Positions 57,552 to 64,000 of a stretch of DNA of 64,000 nt are shown here, piece after piece. The translations under genes and the position numbers were made by a program. Numbering within the stretch: the stretch's first letter is position 1; the number at the start of each line of letters is the position of its first letter. Under the pieces are notes generated by a model. The model did not search any database and was not told where the DNA came from. It worked only from the letters and a program-made list of their open reading frames with translations. Source of the DNA: Parashewanella tropica (GTDB lineage Bacteria; Pseudomonadota; Gammaproteobacteria; Enterobacterales; Shewanellaceae); assembly GCF_004358445.1 (NCBI RefSeq), contig NZ_CP037951.1, positions 18,501 through 82,500 on the forward strand, written 5' to 3'.

Positions 57552-60500
57552 TCAATCACCGACAATGGTTTTCAGTAAATATTTTTTGTTGGTTTTATCT
57601 AGAGGATAACGTTCATCAACATATTTGCGTGCATAGTCATATATGAGAAATTCCCAATCCTCTTTGCTCAAAAGGCTTAAAGGCTTGCTACCCGCTAGGA
57701 TTAATATTTTTGCTGCTTGAAGATTGTCATGTACGGCACACAGCGTTATCGGTGCTAATCGTGTTGAGGAAGCTTGCCATCTCCAACCGCTCTTATTGGT
57801 ATAGTTGATTCTGGTTGTGGCTTTATCAATAGTGGCACCTAATTGGGTCAATAATGCAAGTGTCTCTAAGTGTTGACTGTTTATACATGAAAGTTCAACG
57901 GCTAGGTGTAAGCAGGTATAACCCTCATAAGGTTCTTTCTCTACTGCGTAATCAAACCAGTCTTTCGGCAGTATTTTAAGCACATTGTGCGCACTAGACT
58001 CAGTGGCAATATGTGCAATACTAAATCCTCTCTTATCTATTTGAGTTATTGAGTCGGGTGCCCAAACTAATATAGCTTCTACAGCTTCTGCTCTATCTAG
58101 ATGAGCCGCTAACTGTAGTGGAGTTAAGTGAAAATGGACCCCTTTAGCCGTGGCCATGCCTTTCAGGCACGTATCATTCACGGTTATCAGTGCTTGAAGT
58201 GCTTCTATCGATGAATGGATCACAGCAATATGCGCTGCAGCGTATCCTTGTTTATTGGCTGTTAAATAAGCCTCTGGACAAACTTCGCACAGGGCTTTAA
58301 CAGCATGTCCTTTATTCAATTTTGCAGCTAACATCAGAGGCGTTAAACCCGTATGCTCTCCTTTACTGATGCCTATATTCAAGCTGAGTATCTCAGAGCT
58401 GGCTAGATATTTGACGCAAGCATAGGCGTCATCCTCAATGGCACAGTGCAATAAATTAAGCTCATTACCATCGGAAAGTACCGCTTGAATGAAAGCTGTG
58501 CGGAGTAATGGGGTTTCGATGAGGTATTGTAGCCCTTGAGCATTGTCAAACGTGACCGCATGTTTAAGCAGTGACAGTGGGGTAAAGTCAGGAGATTTTA
58601 TCATTACACCTTGTGTTAATAGTACTTCAAGCGCTGCAATGGGGTGCTCTGAATGAAAAGCAAAAAACAAAGCGTTTTGACGCTCTAGAGTAAGCACTTG
58701 TCTGTTTGCACCTGCTCGCAGTAGTAGTTGTATCACTGACGTATTACCTGAGGCTGCGGCTAGATGAAGGGGCGCACTGCCACGAGGGTGAAGCTGATTT
58801 ATTTCAGTGCTGAGTTTGGGCAGTAATAGTGCATATGCATTCGGGCAATGAACACCAATATGAAGTAAGTATCGGTCATTGAGCTGTAGTTCTGAGAACT
58901 TTTGCAATAAGTGACAGCAGAGCTCATCTTTCCTTAAATTAAGTGTAAAAGCGATAGTTGATTGTTGTTTATACACTGCAACATTAGGATTAAATTTGGG
59001 GTGCGCCATTAACACTGAAAACGAGTCAGGGTGCCACTTTATTGCCTGCGCGATAGGTGAGTAACCTTCATTGTTCTGTACCTCAAGCAATGCGGCATCG
59101 TGATTAATAAAGAGCGTGATGAGTGCTTCGTTTTGTTTTTTTACGGCATAGTGAAGTGGGGTTTCTCCAGTTAAGCTATTCACAGCGCCTGCGTCAGTGT
59201 CTTTATTGTTTAATAGTGCTTGAACGCACTCAAGATGTTGATACAGGGTAGCAATATGTAAAGGTGTGTCGCCAGTAGGATTGATTTGATTATTGCTCAA
59301 TGGATTGGAGCTATGCTCAAGCAACAAGGTTAAAACTTGTTGCTTTCCTTGCAGGCATACATGGTGCAATGGCGTGTTACCCACCGCATCTCTTTGTTCA
59401 ATGTTCAGTAACGATTGCTCAAGCCATGACTTAAGTAAAGCGACTCTTGTGCCAGATATAATGGCAAAGATTAAAACTGAATTTTCTTCATCTTTGATGA
59501 GGGATAGCGCTTGGACGAACTTTGGCTTAGCTTCTAGCCAATGCGAATCGTCAATGGCAGCCAATACATCTTTCCATGAGATGATGGGGGTTCTCTTACT
59601 CAAGGATAATACGAGATCTTGTAGAGGCTTACTTGGTAATTTGAGCGAGAGTACAAGCAAAATTTGCATACCTTTTGGGTCGTCATAATGCAGCTCAAGC
59701 CACTCGTTGGGAAGTGCATTTACTTCACTGACTGAAAGTTGATTGATGGCACCCCTTTCAAAAAAGAGTGGTTGCAATTCATGCTCTGTATCTGAAAAGA
59801 TGGCTAATTGAGAGAATTCATCAACTGTGTGTTGATAGTTAATAAGCTCTGCTGCTGAATGCACCATGGTTTTTTGGTGTGAGAGTGCTCTACAGACATA
59901 GTCGATGAAGGCTTCTTTTAGAGATAATGGCGCCTGATGTTCATCAAGTAAGGATGCAAAAGCTATTACCGTTTGATTATCACAGGCGCATTGCGGAGAT
60001 AAGGTGTCCAAATGACTGGCTATGGCTTGTGAGTGATGTGGGTTATCTAGCGGGAGACCTATCTTTTGGTTAGCTTGTATTTTTTCAAAAAGTTCCGATA
60101 GGGTGGATGACTGCTTTATTGTTTGTTCGCCTGGCAGTTCTACTTTTAAACGTTGTATCTTGGTTGAAAGTGTACCCATAAGGGTCGGTAAATCTTGATC
60201 CTCTTGAGTCATTTCAAAAGGCACTAAGCTGTCGTGGTCATGACAGCGTTGCAATTGTTTACCAAGCATGGTGGCGCAATAGGCTTTGATCCACTGATGT
60301 TCTGTACTCACCCAATATTCATTAAGATAGCCTGCCCATTGTTTTGCCATTTCATAATCAGATATCTGCTCCGTAACACTGTCTTGCAGAGAAAGTAACA
60401 ATGGCAAAGGCATTTGCTGCGGCATGAGCGATGGACTAATAGAACCGCATAGCTGATGGTTTAGCTGAGGTTCTTCTGTTTGAATGGCAAAAAAAAGTGA

Positions 60501-61379
60501 ATCGAAGGTCACTAACGTTTGATCGGAATCGAGAATTTGGATTGACGATAATGACGTGCTTTTTACATCTACGTGACAAAGTACTATGGCTAATTGACAG
60601 GGGGCTGCGAGTAATAGCATCTCATCGTTATGGGGCGTGTTTGTTAATAGTGCTGAAAGTACGGGGGCTTGTTCATTTCCAAATTGGCGTGCCAGATAAA
60701 AAGGGGTATAAAAAATCGTCACTAATTGCAGATAAAACTCTTGTTGAATTTCAGTTAGAGGTGATGAGGTATCTGTTTCGTTATTACATTCTGAAATCTG
60801 CAAGCCATATATCGCAGTACATGCGGGCAGGTTCGCCTTATCAAAGTCTGGGAACTGAGCCCCGAAAATGCGATTAATGGTCTCAATCGCTTTTGTTTCT
60901 GCTGAAGTATAGGCGCTATGGAGGTTATGTTTAGTACAGCGTAAGTAGGCAACATGACATCTAAAGTCAGGAACACGATTAGGGCTAACTTTGATAAGTC
61001 GGCTCATTGAGATTAAACACGCTTGTTTAGATTCTGCTGGGATATGGTCATCCATGAGTAAATAAACCAGTTGAGAGACATACTGTCCCTTTAACTGAAG
61101 CTCATACTGATGTTCAACACCAGCATTTACCAACTGTGAAAAAGCAGTATTTAAATAGACATATGTAGAAGAAGGTACTTCCTTCAAAGCATATTGCCGC
61201 CAAAGTTCGGCTAATTGCTCGAGGTCTTTTTCAAGTCTTGTCGCTTGTAGGCTGAGGCCGTTTATATTCTCGACTAGAGATCGCTCTATATCTACCGTTG
61301 TGCTCTCACCGCCATCATCTGTTACAAATTCCCACTCACCTATTTTCGATTGTGGAGTTTCGATTTGTGACGTTGACAT
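57552..61379 (-). CDS. Giant ankyrin-repeat protein, candidate effector
   Basis: The protein is 1275 aa. The first 660 residues are helical and unrecognised. From about 664 to 1235 there are many ankyrin repeats, clear ones being GNTPLHHVCLQGKQQVLTLL, GDTPLHIATLYQHLECVQAL, GETPLHYAVKKQNEALITLF and GSAPLHLAAASGNTSVIQLL, then weaker ones. No signal peptide or membrane segment is seen. The ATG at 61379 has GAGG upstream; a TTG at 61391 is less likely. It sits between the desaturase and fabR, which I expect to be adjacent in Shewanella. Large ankyrin proteins often act in host-associated bacteria. Confidence 0.85.
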   Translation of the reverse strand: MSTSQIETPQSKIGEWEFVTDDGGESTTVDIERSLVENINGLSLQATRLEKDLEQLAELWRQYALKEVPSSTYVYLNTAFSQLVNAGVEHQYELQLKGQYVSQLVYLLMDDHIPAESKQACLISMSRLIKVSPNRVPDFRCHVAYLRCTKHNLHSAYTSAETKAIETINRIFGAQFPDFDKANLPACTAIYGLQISECNNETDTSSPLTEIQQEFYLQLVTIFYTPFYLARQFGNEQAPVLSALLTNTPHNDEMLLLAAPCQLAIVLCHVDVKSTSLSSIQILDSDQTLVTFDSLFFAIQTEEPQLNHQLCGSISPSLMPQQMPLPLLLSLQDSVTEQISDYEMAKQWAGYLNEYWVSTEHQWIKAYCATMLGKQLQRCHDHDSLVPFEMTQEDQDLPTLMGTLSTKIQRLKVELPGEQTIKQSSTLSELFEKIQANQKIGLPLDNPHHSQAIASHLDTLSPQCACDNQTVIAFASLLDEHQAPLSLKEAFIDYVCRALSHQKTMVHSAAELINYQHTVDEFSQLAIFSDTEHELQPLFFERGAINQLSVSEVNALPNEWLELHYDDPKGMQILLVLSLKLPSKPLQDLVLSLSKRTPIISWKDVLAAIDDSHWLEAKPKFVQALSLIKDEENSVLIFAIISGTRVALLKSWLEQSLLNIEQRDAVGNTPLHHVCLQGKQQVLTLLLEHSSNPLSNNQINPTGDTPLHIATLYQHLECVQALLNNKDTDAGAVNSLTGETPLHYAVKKQNEALITLFINHDAALLEVQNNEGYSPIAQAIKWHPDSFSVLMAHPKFNPNVAVYKQQSTIAFTLNLRKDELCCHLLQKFSELQLNDRYLLHIGVHCPNAYALLLPKLSTEINQLHPRGSAPLHLAAASGNTSVIQLLLRAGANRQVLTLERQNALFFAFHSEHPIAALEVLLTQGVMIKSPDFTPLSLLKHAVTFDNAQGLQYLIETPLLRTAFIQAVLSDGNELNLLHCAIEDDAYACVKYLASSEILSLNIGISKGEHTGLTPLMLAAKLNKGHAVKALCEVCPEAYLTANKQGYAAAHIAVIHSSIEALQALITVNDTCLKGMATAKGVHFHLTPLQLAAHLDRAEAVEAILVWAPDSITQIDKRGFSIAHIATESSAHNVLKILPKDWFDYAVEKEPYEGYTCLHLAVELSCINSQHLETLALLTQLGATIDKATTRINYTNKSGWRWQASSTRLAPITLCAVHDNLQAAKILILAGSKPLSLLSKEDWEFLIYDYARKYVDERYPLDKTNKKYLLKTIVGD

Positions 61380-61595
61380 GGTAAACCTCAATTAACACGT
61401 TGTTTTGAAAAGTCATTACTCGAAGACATTTCATGGGGCTAAGGATTTTAACTTTTAAACTAACTAATTGTGGTTAAAGTTTGTTCATTGCACATTTAGA
61501 CCGCAGTTTGGATACACTTGCAAAAAAAGGGTGATTCCATTAGTGTCTGACCGCAGATTAATAGTTAGATTTTGGCAGAGTCATCAAGGGTGAAC

Positions 61596-62225
61596 ATGGG
61601 GATCCGAGCACAACAAAAAGAGAAAACGCGTCGCGCATTAGTGGATGCGGCGTTTAATCAGCTCAGTGCTGAGCGAAGTTTTTCTAGCTTGAGTCTTCGA
61701 GAAGTGGCAAGGGAAGCCAACATTGCTCCAACTTCATTTTATCGACATTTCAAAGATATGAATGAACTCGGACTTACTATGGTTGATGAAGGTGGCTTAG
61801 CACTGCGTCAAATGATGAGAAAAGGTCGCCAACGTGCCGAAGAGGGTGGCAGTGTTATTCAAATTTCCGTCGATACTTTTATGGAAGTATTAGAGTCTAA
61901 TCCCAACGTATTTCGTATCTTACTTCACGAACGTTCAGGAACATCCGCGCCGTTTCGTGCAGCTGTTGCCCGTGAGATTGAACACTTTATCTCTGAACTA
62001 GCTCATTATACTGAGCAAACTACTCACAGAACCTATGAGCTTGCCCGTGCTCAAGCCGAAGCTTTAGTGACTTTAGTATTTAACGCTGGCGCAGCGGCAT
62101 TAGATATGAAGCGCAGTGAACGGAAAAAATTAGCGCAACAATTGGTATTACAACTGCGGATCGTGATCCATGGCGCTCACACCCTTCACCAGAAAATGGA
62201 AAAGCGAGCGCCAAAAGAGGATTAG
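61596..62225 (+). CDS. fabR: HTH-type transcriptional repressor FabR
   Basis: The protein is 209 aa and follows E. coli FabR closely: [20 protein letters not shown], then [20 protein letters not shown] as the helix-turn-helix, then [20 protein letters not shown]. FabR represses unsaturated fatty acid genes such as fabA and fabB, and desaturases in Shewanella-like bacteria. The ATG at 61596 has AAGGGTG upstream; the frame extends to a TTG at 61572. Its stop overlaps the convergent trmA stop. Confidence 0.95.
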   Translation: MGIRAQQKEKTRRALVDAAFNQLSAERSFSSLSLREVAREANIAPTSFYRHFKDMNELGLTMVDEGGLALRQMMRKGRQRAEEGGSVIQISVDTFMEVLESNPNVFRILLHERSGTSAPFRAAVAREIEHFISELAHYTEQTTHRTYELARAQAEALVTLVFNAGAAALDMKRSERKKLAQQLVLQLRIVIHGAHTLHQKMEKRAPKED

Positions 62226-63319
62226 CGACGTTCTAGCAATACACCTGACTCCATATGGTCGGTGTATGGGAACTGATCAAACAAAGCAAAACGTGTGATC
62301 TTGTGGGTTTTCGCAAGTGTGGCTAAGTTGTCTGCCAAGGTACTTGGATTGCAAGAGATATACAAAATACGCTCGTAGTTTTGCACCATAAACAAGGTAT
62401 TGTCATCCAAGCCTGCACGCGGTGGGTCAACAAAAATGGTATTGCAGTTATAGCTGTCTAAATCCACATCTTTTAAACGTCTGAATTGGCGCTTCTTCGC
62501 CAACGCATCACTAAAGTCTTCCGCCGACATACGAATAATATCAAGGTTATCAATATTATTTTCTTTGATGTTGTACTGCGCGGCATCCACTGAGGGCTTG
62601 GCGAGCTCTGTAGCTAATACGCGCTCAAAATTTTGTGCAAGCGCAATCGAGAAATTGCCATTGCCACAATACAGTTCAAGCAAATCACCTGTAGAGTTTT
62701 GGGTCACATCCAATGCCCACTCCAACATATGACAAGCGACTTTCGCATTCGGTTGAGTAAAGCTGTTTTCGACTTGTTTGTAGATATAGTCAGTGCCATT
62801 AATCGGCAAAGATTCAATCACGTACTCTTTATCCACACAGATTTTTTGCTTGCGAGCACGACCGATAAAGTTGATCTTAAATTCAGAAGATAGAGTCTCT
62901 TTTAATTGTTGAATGTGCTGTTGCCATTCACTGTCGAGTTGACGGTGATACAGTAGTGATACCAAAATCTCACCGCTAAGTGTCGACAAAAAATCTACTT
63001 GGAATAGCTTATGACGCAGAGCCGGGTTGGGCTTAAGTGCCTCCATCAGCTTAGGCATAAGCTTGTTGATCAAGCTACTGGCAGGCAAAAACTGATCACA
63101 GCGGACTTTTTGCTTGGTGCCTTGGTCGAACATGTAATAGTAAAGATCATCACCAGCATGCCAAACTCGAAACTCAGCACGCATACGATAATGGCGAGGT
63201 TCTGAAGCAAAGACTTCAACCTCTGGTGCGTCAAACTCAGCAAATAAAGCCTGTAAACGTTGTTTCTTATTATCCAATTGCTGATCGTAGTGCAGCGGAT
63301 CCATTGTGGCAAAATTCAT
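62222..63319 (-). CDS. trmA: tRNA (uracil-5-)-methyltransferase TrmA
   Basis: The protein is 365 aa. The SAM site is [20 protein letters not shown]. The catalytic cysteine is in [16 protein letters not shown], preceded by [15 protein letters not shown]. It methylates U54 in tRNA to make ribothymidine. GGTGAG precedes the ATG at 63319. It is divergent from murI. Confidence 0.97.
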   Translation of the reverse strand: MNFATMDPLHYDQQLDNKKQRLQALFAEFDAPEVEVFASEPRHYRMRAEFRVWHAGDDLYYYMFDQGTKQKVRCDQFLPASSLINKLMPKLMEALKPNPALRHKLFQVDFLSTLSGEILVSLLYHRQLDSEWQQHIQQLKETLSSEFKINFIGRARKQKICVDKEYVIESLPINGTDYIYKQVENSFTQPNAKVACHMLEWALDVTQNSTGDLLELYCGNGNFSIALAQNFERVLATELAKPSVDAAQYNIKENNIDNLDIIRMSAEDFSDALAKKRQFRRLKDVDLDSYNCNTIFVDPPRAGLDDNTLFMVQNYERILYISCNPSTLADNLATLAKTHKITRFALFDQFPYTDHMESGVLLERR

Positions 63320-63407
63320 AGGTTGCTCACCATCATCTGTAAAATTGGGCGCAAATTATTATACTACTAGGCGATAAAGTCCACGATTGAAAACAAATGA
63401 GGTTACA

Positions 63408-64000
63408 TTGCCACAGTCCATCTTAGTATTTGACTCCGGTGTTGGCGGTCTTAGTGTTCTATGTGAAATCCAAAAGCAGCTGCCAGATTATGCTTATTAC
63501 TATCTTTTTGATAATGCGCGCTTACCTTATGGAAAACTCGCCGAAGATGAATTGATCTCTGGTGCAGTGTCGCTCATAACGTCTGTGGTAAACAAACTAA
63601 CTCCAAGTTTGGTGGTGATAGCGTGTAATACTGCCAGTACCTTGATCTTGGACGAACTGAGACAGCAAATCGATATTCCTGTCGTTGGAGTGGTTCCTGC
63701 CATCAAACCCGCTGCGCTGCAATCGAAAACCAAACATATTGGTGTGTTAGCCACACCGGGTACGATTGAACGAGATTATACCCAAACCTTAATTGATAAT
63801 TATGCCAAGGGTTGTCGAGTGAGCTTATTCTCTGCAAATGAATTAGTGATTATAGCCGAGCGTAAACTGGAGGCTAAGCCGATAAAGACAATGGAACTTG
63901 AAAGACAACTCAGCGAAATACAAGGCACTGATATTGATGTATTAGTACTGGGGTGTACCCACTTTCCATTACTTAAAGAAGAAATACAGCAGATTGTGGG
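63408..64000 (+). CDS. murI: Glutamate racemase MurI, partial
   Basis: The gene runs off the right edge; about 197 codons are visible. LVFDSGVGGLSVLCEIQKQ carries the catalytic Asp-Ser, VVIACNTASTLIL the first catalytic cysteine, and DVLVLGCTHFPLL the second cysteine and histidine. It makes D-glutamate for peptidoglycan. No ATG fits; the TTG at 63408, 5 bp after GAGG, is preferred, with TTG 63387 as alternative. Confidence 0.93.
   Translation, partial: MPQSILVFDSGVGGLSVLCEIQKQLPDYAYYYLFDNARLPYGKLAEDELISGAVSLITSVVNKLTPSLVVIACNTASTLILDELRQQIDIPVVGVVPAIKPAALQSKTKHIGVLATPGTIERDYTQTLIDNYAKGCRVSLFSANELVIIAERKLEAKPIKTMELERQLSEIQGTDIDVLVLGCTHFPLLKEEIQQIV

Noticed and set aside
60497..60877. 126-aa plus-strand open frame opposite the ankyrin gene
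   Set aside because: Antisense to a continuous 1275-codon gene and without a ribosome site.
62828..62836. DnaA box-like TTATCCACA
   Set aside because: It is a single copy inside the trmA coding sequence, without an AT-rich unwinding region or a cluster; not an origin.

Overview
The window reads as a near-origin stretch of a gammaproteobacterial chromosome from the family Shewanellaceae. The gene neighbourhoods tusA/fadA/fadB/pepQ/yigZ/trkH/hemG, glpE/tdh/kbl/TetR/waaA/kdkA, ubiC/fliL-like/pckA/hslO/hslR/gspC-N/nudE/cysQ and desaturase/fabR/trmA/murI are those I associate with Shewanella. The base composition looks modest in G+C. The extra ankyrin, cysteine-protease-like and type III secretion genes suggest a relative such as Parashewanella, but that is inference. 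A perfect 16-bp parS palindrome at 737-752 fits a position close to the replication origin.

Layout. Positions 1-4.1 kb hold a partial propeller-type periplasmic protein, tusA and the fadBA beta-oxidation operon, with a PsrA-like operator upstream. Positions 4.4-10.3 kb hold pepQ-yigZ and trkH-hemG, with two unusual genes between them: a small C39/C70-like cysteine protease and a 340-aa protein I do not recognise. Positions 10.6-13.5 kb hold a compact sctRSTU block, the export gate and switch protein of an SPI-2/Esc-like type III secretion system, with no other T3SS gene beside it. Positions 13.5-23.9 kb hold glpE, threonine catabolism (kbl-tdh), a TetR regulator and an LPS inner-core cluster (waaA, kdkA, a heptosyltransferase, three further glycosyltransferases and an acyltransferase). 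Positions 24-30.6 kb hold a ZIP-like permease, a MarC protein, ubiC, a FliL-like protein, pckA and the Hsp33/Hsp15 pair. Positions 30.9-42.3 kb hold a complete gspCDEFGHIJKLMN type II secretion operon that ends in a clear terminator.

Positions 42.6-48.1 kb hold a chemotaxis receptor, a secreted M28 aminopeptidase (a plausible T2SS substrate), yrfG, nudE and cysQ. Positions 48.2-54.1 kb hold an 839-aa unknown protein, an MFS-acyltransferase fusion and an AT-rich lipoprotein gene. Positions 54.1-57.5 kb hold selD-selU and an acyl desaturase with a FabR-type operator. Positions 57.5-61.4 kb hold a 1275-aa ankyrin-repeat protein. The window ends with fabR, trmA and the start of murI.

The most interesting pattern is that genes of host-interaction type (the T3SS gate block, a papain-like protease, the ankyrin giant and large unknown proteins) sit singly between conserved housekeeping genes, not together in one island. 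The T3SS gate has an atypical SctU: the autocleavage motif reads NPNH where NPTH is usual, and a highly acidic tail follows the conserved domain. No rRNA, tRNA, insertion sequence, prophage or CRISPR array was seen.
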